DNA from: Lytechinus pictus
Taxonomy: Eukaryota; Echinodermata; Echinoidea; Temnopleuroida; Toxopneustidae
DNA length: 64,000 nucleotides
Reading direction: 5' to 3'
Assembly: GCF_037042905.1 (NCBI RefSeq)
Contig: NC_087253.1
Location: 18,079,501 to 18,143,500, forward strand
Shown here one piece after another: positions 1 through 11,782 of the stretch (positions are counted from its first letter, which is position 1; each line of letters begins with the position of its first letter). The position numbers and the translations under genes were made by a program. The notes beneath the pieces are model-generated. The model did not search any database, was not told where the DNA came from, and was given only the letters and a program-made list of their open reading frames with translations.

Positions 1-2739
1 TTTGTCGAAATCTATCACAAAATTGGATTTTCTTTTTAAAAATGTCAAAATTTTGCTCTCTCGCAACTTCTTTAAAATTTCACATAATACAGCATTTTCC
101 CTGTGCCCCCCCCCCCCCACTTTCAACTTCACTTCGCCGCTCCTATTTGTATGTTTATAGCTTTTCCTTTTGCAACCAGTTTAAATGAAAATCGACAGGA
201 AATTTCATACTTCATGAATTTGGGGTTGTGATGATAATTAAAAAAAAAAAAATTGGACTTGAAAAAAAACAAACTTTTCCATCTTTATCAAGTGCTTCCT
301 AAGCTAAGTCACTCTTCAATTTGTTGGATTTCTTGAATGAAAACATCTGTTACACCAGTCCTGCAGATTGAAAAAATAGAGAAAGAAAATCAATGAATTT
401 AAATTAAAATTGTCATGATTTGTAAAACATAATTGTTTTAAGAAAAGTAAGACTATACATACCGGTATATAAATTTCTTCATCACATAACATATGAAATC
501 TTACTTCTACTAATTATAAACTTGTACTTCTACAAAGCATATCACTTAAACCTGTTCTATGCAGTTTGCATACCACTCTCCATTATAACTACATGTACTC
601 TATAAAAAAAAAATGTCAGAGATTTCCCATAAATATGAATATATGAATTAACATATATAAATTATATATAATAGTCAGAATTAAAGATGATATGTTTTGT
701 TGCACAGAATATTTTGATCTGCGAATAAAAACAACACCTAACTATAACCTAAAAGCAGAATTGAAATGTTTTTTTTTCAAAGGCAGGTCTATTTGTTGCC
801 TAAAAATATTGTGAAAACCCCCCATTATTAAAAATAATCACTTATTAACTCACTCATATAACTGCTGTAGGTTGTATTTCTCTTTGTGGTCCTATCACTG
901 TTCTATTAGGCCTACTTCACCAATTGTTTATCATCATCAATCACCTCCATGGAAATTGTAGAGTTGCATCATCCTATTGGACAAAATGTAAAATAATAAG
1001 ATTTAAAAAAAATTGTAAATCTACAAATATGAAATATGAATATCACACTAAAGAATGAATAAAATGAATTTTATAAAATATAATCATGAAAAATAAATAT
1101 TGCTTTGTTTATAAACAAATAGGAAATAAAAAGGCCATTTAAATAATAGTAGATCAAGGACATGACCTTATTTTATAAATTTGCCCAAGGTACATAACTT
1201 TTGGCATTGGTTCTATTTTAGACTCGAGAGAGTCGAGAGCCTGTATATATAAGAAGTGTTTATTCAGTATAGATCCTACCTCTTAGCAGTGGCTCAGGTT
1301 ATTTTTATTTAATGTAAACATGGTTAACATTCATTTCAATGCATGTAATGTATCTGCAATTTTTTATGGGTTAGTTTAACTTTTATACCTGGATGAGAAT
1401 CTGCAAAATGATACATGCACTTATGATCATCATGTTTAACCATAGGTACCAGGTAGACCTCTACTGTTTTTCTTGTTCTTCAAACTCAACCTGTTTGTGA
1501 AAGAAAAGAGAGAACAATAAGTGTCAAGTGATCTCTTTTATGGCCGTATGTACACTGTAAAAAAAACCCTGATTTTACAGAAAAAAAACAAGATTTTGCA
1601 GAAAGCAATAACAGAATCATTCTGTAAATTCATAAAACAGGCAGTTTTCTACAGAACAGGTCTGTTTAAAAAGGGGAAAATGGTGTTTTATTTAAGGAAA
1701 TTTGTAAGGTTCCATACACCAAATACCAATTTCCTGTAATTTTACATGATATAATGTAAGATTATGCAATCTGGTAAAATTACAGGTGTTCTCGAGACTC
1801 TGCTGCAGGAACTTCTTTTATTTTAAGAATAAATTTTCAAACAGTGTAGGGGGAGGGGTTTGGGTGGGAGCTGAAATGTGAAAACCTTCATAAAAAAAAA
1901 GAATTGCATGAAATCCTTCAATTTTACTTTAGAAAATGCAAAAAACAGCCCTAGGCAATATTGGTAGCTTCGGGCCCTCACTTTCTGAATTTCAGGTTTC
2001 TCTAATTTTTTTTTTTACATGTCTGCCCCCCCCCAAAAAAAAAAAAAAAATCTGCATCTCATTATTCCGAATCTTAATTCATTTGATTTTAACAACATAA
2101 TTTCATAATCTCATGCACTAGGTCTAGACTAGATCTATTTGTAAGAAAGTATAGATCTAGTCCAACCAGAATCAGTGCTGCGTGACAGCATTCATGTATC
2201 TAAATAAGTTCTAGATCTAGACTATCGATAGACTCTCGATCTATTTAGACCTAGAATGTAAAGCTAACCCTTCGGTGACTTTACCTAGATGTATATCGAT
2301 TTAGAAATTTGTGATGTCTGACTTTTATTCCTGGCTAAACCTTCATTGCCATTATTGACCGAGGGTAGATGATTGCATCTAGATCTAGTCCTTAGTCCAC
2401 CGACAGTCATACTCGTACATGTAAATGTAGTCGTTTAGGCCCAGACCTATCTAGGCCTAAAATTATAGACCTAGATCCTAAGCCCTGGGGGTACGTGTCG
2501 AGGGTTGGGAAAGTATAAGTTAGATGACTAGATTTGAATTAGGTAGGCCGCCCAGATCTACGTACAAGCATCGATGGATAAAAGTAAAGTAACATAAACC
2601 ATGTAGGCCCTAGGCCTAAACTGATAAAGTAAAATTAAGAAGAAAGACTAGGCTCTGTTAACCAGAAATTAGATCTTGATCTATTGATAATGAGAGTGAG
2701 ACAAACATGCAGAGCAGCATGTTATTTCTAATACCGAGT
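1..2739. other. AT-rich non-coding stretch, no gene seen
   Basis: No open frame here has codon structure or splice borders that I would defend. There are poly-C and poly-A tracts (about 107-118, 2025-2050). A 72-residue frame at 1521-1739 is lysine-rich, comes from A-rich DNA and is not supported. From about 2125 to 2700 there is a dense scatter of the palindrome TAGATCTA and related CTAG motifs. Confidence 0.5.
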
Positions 2740-3108
2740 CTAACTATATAAATGACAATAAGAATTAAAATGGATGGGGGCTAAATGCAGAAGAAGCCTG
2801 AAGTTATGCAAAATAAATTTGATATCTGAAACTGACGAGAATCTAGTGAGGATTGACACAATGATGACAGGCATATCTTCTTCCACACTCCGCTTCACAG
2901 TATTCCTGACCGAGTCTCGATCTACTGAAGATAGATGCTGATCTCCCTCTAGATCTAACGTTATACAGTGTACAAAAAGAAGCTTCATTCTTCTTGTTTT
3001 AATCAATCGTGGGCTCCCGGCCCGATTTTCTCTCGATGCCCAGCCGGCTAGGAGCCCGTACAAAATACATGTGGTTGACACAGCGGCATAACCACTGAAA
3101 AGCAACAT
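2740..3108 (-). CDS. Possible first exon with an N-terminal hydrophobic segment, unidentified
   Basis: A 122-residue minus-strand frame. Its N-terminus (LLFSGYAAVSTTCILYGLLA) looks like a signal anchor and is followed by a basic stretch (SPRLIKTRRMK). The frame is open for only a few codons upstream of the ATG, so this ATG is the natural start. It lies in a locally CpG-richer region, which would fit a 5' exon. I do not recognise the family. No splice donor clearly ends the exon and the C-terminal part may be intron read-through. It could equally be a chance frame. Confidence 0.22.
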   Translation of the reverse strand: MLLFSGYAAVSTTCILYGLLAGWASRENRAGSPRLIKTRRMKLLFVHCITLDLEGDQHLSSVDRDSVRNTVKRSVEEDMPVIIVSILTRFSSVSDIKFILHNFRLLLHLAPIHFNSYCHLYS

Positions 3109-3760
3109 ACAGGCTGCACTGGGCCGGGCGACGATGACAATCTAACTTCAATTTCAAAGACCAAATTCTGCTTTTCTTTAACAGAAGAACGATAGCAAAC
3201 TCTCTAATTAGTTAAAGAAATAATCTAAGATCACAAAATACAGTGTGAAATGTGTAAATAGTCCACATAATTAATGTGGTTATATCAATTTATACGTACT
3301 CACCGGAGTGTTCGTAGGTCCATTTTTGTGTGGAAAGAAAAGTTTCATAATGAATAAATTAGATGACGTAATGAGGTCAAATGAATAATTAATTCTGCAA
3401 CACGATACCACTAGTATCGATGACAAAGAATCGGGGAAATTGCGTATTAATGACGCTCTTAGCCAATGAAAAGGCCGGATTATGAATATCTTCATGCTCA
3501 TGAATGTCAATGAGGGCTTATTTTTGTCTTCAAATGATCGCGGTAGGCGGAGCCTAATCTCATTTGTTTTGTGCTGAACGCGCACGCAGCTTTCGGTCTA
3601 GTAATATATTATAAGGTCTTTGCCGTACCGCCACTGCCCCGTTGGCGCGGGCCGGGACACGCCTGTCTCTGGCGAGATGGATTATGGGGTGCGTTAATAT
3701 GCTTTGTATTGGCTGAGGTGAGCTGAGCCGTGCATTGTCATTGAGTAGTAATTCGCTCGT
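3000..3760. promoter_or_regulatory. Locally CpG- and GC-rich region, possible promoter
   Basis: Against an AT-rich background this stretch contains many CpG motifs (CCCGGCCCG, GAACGCGCACGC, GGCGCGGGCCGGG). It sits next to a candidate minus-strand first exon. No TATA box or initiator could be fixed, so the call rests on composition only. Confidence 0.2.
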
Positions 3761-5211
3761 AGGGCCTGATATCTATTGTCAATGTTTTACAAAACCATAT
3801 TTGAATACCGGTATGAATTTATGAATGAATGACTTGTTAAATTAATGCTGTACAGTGCAGTACTGTCATGACATTGACTGTCAAAGTGTCAATTAGGCCA
3901 TTGGTTACTGCACAACATTGACATTGTTTCACTGAAATGGAAACCTTGCCGAAAAATATTGCTCTGGAATGAGGCCTATAATTTGTTGTTGTTGGTAGAT
4001 AATGTTGGTAAATTAAGATGACATGGACATGGTAGTATTCAGGTGAAACATGGTAAGGTGTCCTAAATTTTAAAACATAAAGTAAAGCCTTAAAGGCTAC
4101 GCAGGCCCTAAAAAGCTACGCACCATTTATTGCGCATGCAATTTCAATGGTAAAATGTGCACTTTGTGTGCGGAACTGTGACTGGAGAGAGTGACAAACG
4201 ATTCCTATTCAATTTTTCTAGAGAGACTGCAATAATTATTCAGAGAAAACCTACAACTGTTTGGAATTAACATATTTTAGAAATTGAGGCAGATAAATAT
4301 TCCATGATAAATCAAGAAGTGTTCTGAAAACATGGCGGGATTTTGGTATTAGTGAGTTATGTGATATTTTCTTCTTGGTTAGGCCTAAGGTTTTTTAGAA
4401 TATTTATTACATATGAATACGATATAATTTGTTCAAATATAAAAATTGGCATAGTTTTTTACGTTTGTAATCAAAATTTGTAGTTTACATGTATATGTAA
4501 ATGTATCCCCCCAAAAAGGGCCTATGCTAATCTGAACTCAGCCATGCCAGCTGACTAAAATCACAATTTCTGAACTTTTTCCTTGGGATTTTTCCGTGGG
4601 ATTGGGCGCTAATTTCGCACCGACCAACTTCGAGCAAAATTCACCACCAAATGTTGTTCTCAAATGTCATATCAAGTCTGAATTGCATTTGAATGTCCAT
4701 ATGCCCACCGCTTTTCCGAATATCGCGGGAACAGCTGTATATCGGCTTCGATCTCTACGTCATTGTTTGAATCCTCATGCGTTGCTGTGCCGTAATTTTG
4801 ATATGGACTGAAATTTAACGGGGGTTTTTTTTTTGATGGTCAGACGACAATCGCACATTATAGACAGCCTAAAATAATGTACTGAAAAACCGGATATGAA
4901 TCGTGCATTGCATTCTAGGTAATGTAGGGACTTTCCCTATTGGCAATCGGGGCTAAAACATGACCGTCTTTGGTCGAAAGAGGGCCAGTGATCGATCGGT
5001 GACGATCATTGGCCGAAAGGAGCTTGTGTAAACAATCGCCCCGGGCGGTCGTCGTAAAAACCGCGTAAAGAGAAAGTTAAGGGTTAGACAGCGATTTTGA
5101 CAGCTGGAAACAGGTGGTGGTCATAAAGAGCTCTCGTTGAATGTCCATTCGTAATAGGTCCATGCTTTAACAAGCACAAAAAAGGAGATCTTTACTTGTG
5201 TATGAGACAAT
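3761..5211. other. Non-coding stretch, no gene seen
   Basis: Unique-looking sequence without a convincing exon. ATGGCGGGA at about 4332 resembles a start context but runs into a stop after six codons, and splicing it at the nearby GTGAGT also creates a stop. The 71-residue frame at 4596-4811 has no supporting signal. Confidence 0.4.
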
Positions 5212-5621
5212 TACTGTGTTTACACTTGATCGGCTTTTGGTTCAGAACCAAAAGCTGATGCAGAATCGGCTTTTGGTTTATCTTGCACTGCATTTACACG
5301 CTGTTACAGCTTGCGGTGCAGAATCAGCTCGCGTGTCAAAAACCTTAATACGCTCACCAACAATATACGTCATAATAAAGACAACGCTGGATCCGTGCGC
5401 TTACAATTATGTCACAATGGTAAAGTAAATGAAATGCGCACCAATTGCCGATGCAGAATCGGCTTTCTGTTTACACGTAGTAAAAAAGCCGATTCTGCAT
5501 CGGCTCGTGGTTCTGAACCTACTACTTTGGTGGTGCAAATTGCTGATTCTGAACCGCGAGCCGATGCAAGTTAATCGTGTTTTACACGCTATGAAAAAGC
5601 CGATTAAGTGTAAACACGGTA
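5212..5621. mobile_element. Non-autonomous DNA transposon (MITE), about 410 bp, TA target site
   Basis: The ends are inverted repeats: TGTGTTTACACTTGATCGGC on the left matches the complement of the right end (GTGTTTACACTTAATCGGC) with one mismatch. Both ends lie beside TA, consistent with the TA target duplication of Tc1/mariner-type elements. Inside, the module CGATTCTGCATCGGC and its complement recur several times (around 5230-5275, 5450-5510 and 5535-5570), so the element is built from small inverted units. It has no coding capacity; the short overlapping frames in it are by-products of the repeats. Confidence 0.75.
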
Positions 5622-5707
5622 TATATTTCCGTTAGAAATATTTGCTGTAACTTTCAAAAGGAGGGATACACTTGTGTAAGGACGCCATATTTACATTAAA
5701 CACATTG

Positions 5708-6136
5708 GCCCGAATTCACAAAGGTGGTTTTGAAAACCCACGGTTGAGTCCATGGTGTATGCAGATTTCCTGTATAAATTACGCTTAATTTAGCATGTAT
5801 CTGGCGCGTGTATAAAAAATGTCAAATTCTGATGCGCGCTTTTGTCGCAGTGCGCCAAATTGACGCCTGTTACCATGGTTAGATACGCTATTTTATTCAT
5901 GAGTCCACTGTTTGAAGAGTGGACTCATTAATTCAAAACAGTGGACTCGTGATTAAAATAGCGTGGATAACCACGGCAACAGGCGTCAATTTGGCGCACT
6001 GTGACAAAAGCGTGCATCAGTATTGGACATATTTTGATATACGCTGTAAATAAGCGTAATTTATACAGGAAATCTCCATAAAACATGGACTCAACCGGGG
6101 TTTTAAAAACCACCTTTTTTATTTTTGAATTCGGGC
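5708..6136. mobile_element. Long palindromic foldback MITE, about 430 bp
   Basis: The arms at about 5708-5893 and 5945-6136 are inverted copies of each other over nearly their whole length; both contain GCGTCAATTTGGCGCA or its complement. They meet at a short centre built of GAGTCCAC inverted repeats. The ends are GCCCGAATTC and GAATTCGGGC. CATTG flanks both sides (5703-5707 and 6137-6141), a candidate 5-bp target duplication; if the terminal G is counted inside the element the duplication shortens to ATT. It is non-coding, and the frames at 5928-6173 are artefacts. Confidence 0.8.
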
Positions 6137-6648
6137 CATTGACTATTGCTCTCAAGGGGGGGGGGGGGGGCACAGGTCAATTGTGCCCATCTGGATCCGT
6201 TACTGTGATTGTCAATACCAAGAAAAGAAAATCATATTGAATGTTATCAATTAATTGATTAGGCCTACCTTTTGAAAACTGCTGCTCTGGAAATATGACT
6301 TCAGATCATTCTTTTTCTATTAGATAATTTTCTCTTCCATATCTACATGATTGCTGATCAAAACACGTTACGCAGCAGAGTAACTGTGTTATATTGATCT
6401 ATATATTTCCAGCATGCACACACAGAAAATCTTTGGTGGGGGAATTTTATTTCTGTGACATCAATTTGAAACATATTTTCAAGTGAATTTGCTGCATATG
6501 TTGAAATAAAAATTATAATGATGCTGTATATGAGTGAATCATTGCATTTTGGAGCTTAAAGAAAGTTTTACTATATTAGTATTATATTTTTGTTTTTATC
6601 TGCACATGCATATTTTCCAACACTCAAATTGATTTTATTTCATTTAAG

Positions 6649-6765
6649 ATTGGACGACGGATACACTGGATGATAATGTAGATGGTCCAGGATTATCTGA
6701 GAAGGAAACTACAGGTGTTGAACACAGAAAACCGTTTACAAGAAAACAACTGGAGTTTATGAAAG
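6649..6765 (+). CDS. Internal coding exon of an unidentified gene
   Basis: A 117-bp exon bounded by an acceptor (TTTATTTCATTTAAG) and a donor (AAAG/GTAATT). Only one frame is open: two bases, 38 codons, one base, so the exon is phase-symmetric and could be skipped without a frameshift. The peptide is acidic first (TDTLDDNVDG) and then basic (HRKPFTRKQLEFMK). I do not recognise the protein. No partner exon was found with confidence on either side; sequence 3' of it is SINE and MITE. The upstream polypyrimidine tract is modest. Confidence 0.5.
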
Positions 6766-7304
6766 GTAATTGTGTAAGAATTCACTTCAGTGGAAAAAAT
6801 TGCAAAGCTTCATTAAATTAAACAGATTGTACTCCTGCAGTGGCATAGCTGAAACAAAACTTGTGAGTAATGGTAAAAATACTGAAAAAGACCAAATGTC
6901 ATCCCCATTTATAGGATTACACGTCCTTTCTAACACCCCCCCCCCCTGGAAAAAAATCAATATGCTGGCGGGGGGGGGGGGGGTAGACACTTTGGCCCAG
7001 GTATGCATGTGGTATGGTATTTGTCATCATTTGGGCAACCTCCCATTAATATAACGGGTTATTTTCTGCTAATCTATGGTTAAACATGAATTTCTTTATC
7101 ATATTGTACAAAATGTTTTGTTGATATTTGTTAATTGGTACTATTCAATTGAAGGGTAGTGTATTATGCAAATTTCTCGATATTTTAGAAAAATATATCA
7201 ATTTCTCAAGAAAGCTTGCACGCACGACAAGCATTGATGTTTTGAACCCGTAGCTGACATACTGTCCTTTGCATTGTTTTCATCCCATATTCTTTTATTA
7301 CAGC
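6766..7304. other. Intron-like sequence with poly-C/poly-G tracts
   Basis: Contains a C-tract at about 6936-6946 and a G-tract at about 6968-6982. A hAT-like terminal motif, CAGTGGCATAGCTG, lies near 6838, but no matching far end or target duplication could be placed. No exon seen. Confidence 0.35.
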
Positions 7305-7464
7305 TGCAAGAAATTAATCTTGCCGGGTACGCATTCACTTCACCTTGGTCGAGTGCAGCACAGTGGATAAATGTGTTGCTGAAGGAAAACACCATTGCTA
7401 GGATTCAAACCCACGACACTCTGTTGAAAGGTGAGAGTCAGAACCACTAGACCACGACGCACCC
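7305..7464 (-). mobile_element. tRNA-derived SINE
   Basis: Read on the minus strand the element starts GGGTGCGTCGTGGTCTAGTG. It carries an A-box-like TGGTCTAGTGGTTC and, about 35 bases on, a B-box GGGTTTGAATCC: the RNA polymerase III promoter of a tRNA-like head. The body then contains the CACTCGACC-type segment shared with the second SINE near 55.9 kb. It is not a functional tRNA, since no acceptor stem closes. Ends are approximate and no target duplication was fixed. Confidence 0.7.
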
Positions 7465-7830
7465 ACAGTTAACAAGCTGATGTCATACCCCCACTTGTTC
7501 TTTTGTATTTTATAACAAGAAGTCATGTTTATTCACATTTTGACCTCCAAGAACTAAAAAGTGGAGTGAAGATTTATTTAATGTAAACACATGCATTGCT
7601 TGAAATCATTTTATGCTACGTGGGACATATCATACACACGTGTACGAAAATATGAAATTATTATGATTTCATTTTATAACATAAGCCTAACACATATTCC
7701 TGACGATCATGTGCACATTCCAGTAAATTTTCCCAAAATGTTGCTAAACCTTCAAATCAAAGACTTTGTTATCAGATTTTTACGAAATTGTCAACATTAT
7801 GCTTTTCTGATTAATTCTCTTCCTACCTAA
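7465..7830. repeat. Decayed copy of the 23.7-24.3 kb MITE family
   Basis: Shares, in order, CCACTTGTTCTTTTGTATTT, CTCCAAGAACTA, a tract ending in ATAACATAAG, and the AAAATGTTGCTAAAC...TTATCAGATTTT segment with the elements at 22.26 and 23.73 kb. The outer termini are lost or were displaced by the neighbouring SINE. The 79-residue frame here is not a gene. Confidence 0.6.
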
Positions 7831-9284
7831 ATCTCCCCTTTCCTCATGCTTTCTTTTTATGGTCCCCTTCATTCTCCTTATAACTATGTTATATGTAAAA
7901 TGTAACCGGTCGTCCAACCCATTTGATTGAAGGGCTAGGTACTCTAGACTGAAAGTTATGTGATTTTAATTCAAAGAGTACATGAGACAAAAAAAAAATG
8001 AAAATTTCATCAAAATTGAATGAGGATTAACGAAATTATGATGAATTAAAGTTGTTATTTTTTGGTAAAACTGTTCTCTGCAAGTCCTCATGAATATACA
8101 AGATCCCAATTTATATATTTTTTTGTATTATATGAATTCAAATTTTGTCCAAGCTAGGTTGTAAAAAATTACGATTGACTACTGATATACTGTGTAAGAC
8201 AAAAATTATATTATTTCTCACACATAGTTGAGTTATTCATCTGATTCAACACAACAAAAATAGACAAAAAAGAAATAAGTGGGAATCTTGTATATTTGAA
8301 CTATGGGAAATAGTTATAAAATAGATGTGCTACTAAGAATTATTTTGTATATGATTTGCAAAATATTAAAAAAAAATGTCGCTATTTTTCTTGTTTTTTT
8401 TTTCTATTTTCATGATATATTCTTTATTATTCTATTATTCTATATATTCTATTTTTGATATAGATATTATTTATTTCTTTATGTATCTTTAATGTATTTA
8501 TGATAAACTTTTGGCATATTTCTACAGAAAATCATTAAAAAGGATTTATCTTTTCCGGACTCGAAAAACCTTATTGCCCTTAAACCAACCTGCTTCTACA
8601 AACCAAATAATCTGATTAACTCGCTTTTCACGTTGCAAATACGGCGGAAATTGGAAAATTCAACCTATAACCTCACGTTGCATTGTACATATGTCCAAAA
8701 TTGCATCTTCTTAGGAAAATTTTCAAAATTTGTGGTAGATCTCACTCAATGTAGCAGGTATACGTGTTGCACGATCAGCTGGCGAGATCGAAAAGGCCAG
8801 AATGTGCAAATTTATTTACTGCGAAATTGCACTTCCGGGATTAAGCACTTCCGCCAGACACGATACGCTATTTTGCCGTGTGTTTTTACAGAAAAGTTAA
8901 ACGGATTAACATGGCAATAACCACCTCTCAGAGATGGTTATGAGAAACCATATTTTGCTTGAAACAGTTTATCAATAAACTGCATCGCGTCTGTTTCTAC
9001 AAAATTCTACAGGAAAGTTTTCCGGGATTCTGGATACTTACGCGGGTAATACCTTTTAACGATTCTATGTAGAAACACGCCGTTTGATATATCTTTTAGG
9101 TGAAAAGAAAATAGAGAAATATTAGGAGGTTCTATTTTTATGGGGGTACTATTTTCCCCCCTTTTGGGGATATTTATTTCCTCTAAGTTTGGTACTCTTT
9201 ACCTTTAATCATTTGGCCATGTGAAGGCTATCACACATTTTGAGTTTAATCTTCGAAATTTGGTGTTCATCAGTTTGTTGTCCA
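7831..9284. other. Non-coding stretch, no defensible gene
   Basis: AT-rich, with short A and T runs. A 95-residue frame at 8633-8920 lies in a more GC-balanced patch (8,600-9,080) that could be an old repeat, but it has no recognisable domain and no splice signals. Confidence 0.35.
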
Positions 9285-9880
9285 AACTCTGTCTTACATT
9301 TAGATTTGTTTATAGGAAGATTAACATAATATCTATGTGGAGTGCAATCATTGACCTCTTGTAGAGTCGTGCAGTCACATGTATTCATAATGCTGGTGCT
9401 TTTATGCCATACATGTACTTGTCAATACTGGGTTCTACTCTTTTGTACTTGAACTTATTAGCAAAAAAAATATTTTATTAATGTCATTGAAGTAGCTGTG
9501 TGAAAGCAATTACACGCAACAGATTTAAAATCAAGGTTATTGTATTACAAGTATCAGGTTTGTTTGCAGAACAGTGGTTTTGCCAAGTACTCAATCCACG
9601 TAAAAAGCCATCAGAGAGAACATGTTTATTCTTGGAAATGTTATTCATTTGTTGTGCTTTTCAATTAAACTCTGTCTTGATACATGTTTATTTTAGATAC
9701 CAAGATTGACAGAGTATAGATGTCAACGAGGAGCAAAGTCATATATATTCATAACTTATGTGCTTTAATTATAAAGTCTATACTTGTGAATACTGTGTTC
9801 CATTTATGCTGTACTTAAACTTCTTATAGTAAAAACATTTGACGTTCTTGAAATAACTGTTATCATCATTTTTTTCTTGT
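9285..9880. repeat. Two diverged tandem copies, about 385-bp unit
   Basis: The string AAACTCTGTCTT..., followed by TATTCATAA, ACTTGTCAATACTG / ACTTGTGAATACTG, GTACTTGAACTTATTAG / GTACTTAAACTTCTTATAG and CATTGAAG / CTTGAAATAA, runs through 9,285-9,510 and again, diverged, through about 9,668-9,870. This is an old local duplication without coding content. Confidence 0.55.
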
Positions 9881-9929
9881 GCATACTTAATCCATTATCA
9901 AACCTACCATTAACCCGAGCTATATATGC

Positions 9930-10905
9930 TGTTCACCATTGGTCTACCATTCACTGTACTTTATTGGCCTACTATACATTGTACACCTTTGGTCTACTAA
10001 CTATCATTCAGTGTAAACCATTGGTCTACCATTCACAGTACACTTGTGGTCTATAATGTATGGCCAATGGTGTAAATTGAATGGTTGACCAATGGTATAG
10101 AGTGTATGGTATGGCAATGGTGTACAGTGAACGGTAGGCCAATGGTGTACGGTAAATGGTAGGTCAACGGTGTATGGTAAGCCAATGGTGTACGGTGATT
10201 GGTAGGTCAATGGTGTATGGTGTATGGTAGGCCAATGGTGAACTGTAAATGGTAGGTCAATGGTGTGCGGTGTATGGTAGCTAGTGTACAATGTATGGTA
10301 GGTCAATGGTGTATGGTGAATGGTAGGGCAATGGTGAACGGTGTATGGTGAATGGTAGGTGAATGGTGTACGGTGAATGGTACGCGAATGGTGTACGGTG
10401 AATGGTAGGTGTACGGTGTATGGTGAATGGTAGGCGAATGGTGTTTGGTGAATGGTACGTGAATGGTGTACGGTGAATGGTACGCGAATGGTGTACGGTG
10501 AATGGTAGGTCAACGGTGTATGGTGAATGGTAGGCGAATGGTGAATGGTGTAAGGTGAATGGTAGACCAATGGTGTCCAGTGAACGGTGGCTGAATGGTA
10601 AATGGTAGGCCAGTGAATGGTGGCTGAATGGTGGTCAATGGTAAACCTGTCTATAGTGGCCATGGTAGATCAATGGTGAATGGTGTTTGATCAATGGTAT
10701 ATGAATGGTAAATGGTGCTCATGAATATGGTAATAGTAACGTCCCAATTATTTAAATTAGTTTGAATGGTATACCATTGGGGCTTGAATGGTATACCATT
10801 GGTGTATGATGGGTGCTGTGCGAATGGTATTCCAATGGTATATCAATGGTGTTTCAATGGTGTATGGTGTATGGTATTTCAATGGTATACCATTCAATTT
10901 TTTTT
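9930..10905. repeat. Minisatellite of ATGGTGTA/CGGTGAATGGTAGG-type units
   Basis: Nearly one kilobase is composed of short variants of AATGGTGTACGGTGAATGGT, with units of roughly 9-20 bp that change register often. The 219-residue minus-strand frame (10004-10663, rich in His, Ser, Thr and Pro) is only the translation of this array: stop codons are absent because of the unit composition. It carries no start context or splice signals and should not be annotated as a protein. Confidence 0.9.
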
Positions 10906-10912
10906 ATAAGGG

Positions 10913-11668
10913 GTAGTTAGGCGCGTGGTCATGGAGATGGGCCTTGCCCGTACTCCTTCAGGTTCAGCTCCATCGTCTTCGACTTCGACTCCAAATAACG
11001 TTACCGGTAGTGGCGGTACTCCACTGCCGCGGCCACCAGCACCTGCACCTGGCCTTGGATCTCCAAGTGCAAATGGAGAGACTCGTCGCCTGGCTGAAGA
11101 CGTGGAGGCAGCCGTAGCCGTGCCACCAGCTGCAGCTCTGACGACACGTGCCAGCCACAGGTACACTTACAATTAACTTTTATAAATCATTTAACTTCTG
11201 ATAAGTACTGTTACTCCAGTTGGAGATATATATGGGCAATTATCATGGTATATGCTCCCTAGATTTATTTCTTATGCTGACCTAGACCTAGTCTGGACTT
11301 TTTGAGCCTCTGCTCTGTGACTGTGAGGAGCCATGCCCATGAAAACATGTCACATTGATAGATAATCAACTTGGGTCTTGGCTGCCAGAAATTGTGAAGA
11401 TATTGCTACATTTAGCTACATTGTTCACTCAAAATATAGAATGAAAATTTGAAGCAAATTCACATCATGACATAAACAACTCTTTTGACGGAAGTCTAGT
11501 ACAGCAAAACCATGACAATGCCCCAATGCAAATCTGGTGCCATTGCCCACGTCCACCCTAACACCTAACACAGACAGCTCGCTATCGTGCAGCCACCATA
11601 TAGGGGTTGACAATGCAAAATCCCTCGACGGGCTCATCGATTTTTTTGTCTTTCATAATAATATATTG
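10913..11668 (+). pseudogene. Dispersed copy of the exon-plus-intron segment at 57,748-58,492
   Basis: About 755 bp are nearly the same as 57,748-58,492: they begin at GTAGTTAGGCGCG and end at CATAATAATATATT in both places. The candidate exon in the 57.7-kb copy is damaged here. The first eight codons including the ATG are missing, a TCGACT hexamer is inserted, and a base is lost near GACACGTGCCAGCC. Because intron-side sequence is included, this is a DNA-level or unspliced copy, not a processed one. It directly abuts the 3' end of a Penelope-like element. Confidence 0.7.
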
Positions 11669-11739
11669 GCAAAAAGAAGCTGCTGAAAACTGCTTATCTA
11701 ATAAAAGAGAGCCAATGGAGTAAATTAGAAAATCAAAAA

Positions 11740-11782
11740 GGGGCCTAAGCTTTCGATCCTAGCAGAATCTTCGTCGGAGGCA
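11740..11782 (-). ncRNA. Hammerhead-ribozyme-like relic in the PLE tail
   Basis: On the minus strand the sequence runs CCGACGA, then a stem GATTC-TGCTA-GGATC, then GAAA and GCTTAGGC. This is the order of a hammerhead core: CUGANGA, stem II, GAAA, stem III. Stem II pairs over five base pairs with one G-U. The first core box has C where U is expected (CCGACGA), and neither a clear NUH cleavage triplet nor stem I can be placed. It is probably an inactive derivative. PLEs are known to carry hammerhead motifs in their terminal regions, which supports the reading. Confidence 0.45.

Noticed and set aside
7305..7464. Functional tRNA gene
   Set aside because: A and B boxes are present but the cloverleaf does not close and a SINE body follows.
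10004..10663. 219-residue His/Ser/Thr/Pro-rich open frame
   Set aside because: Translation of the ATGGTGTA minisatellite; stop-free because of unit composition, with no start or splice context.
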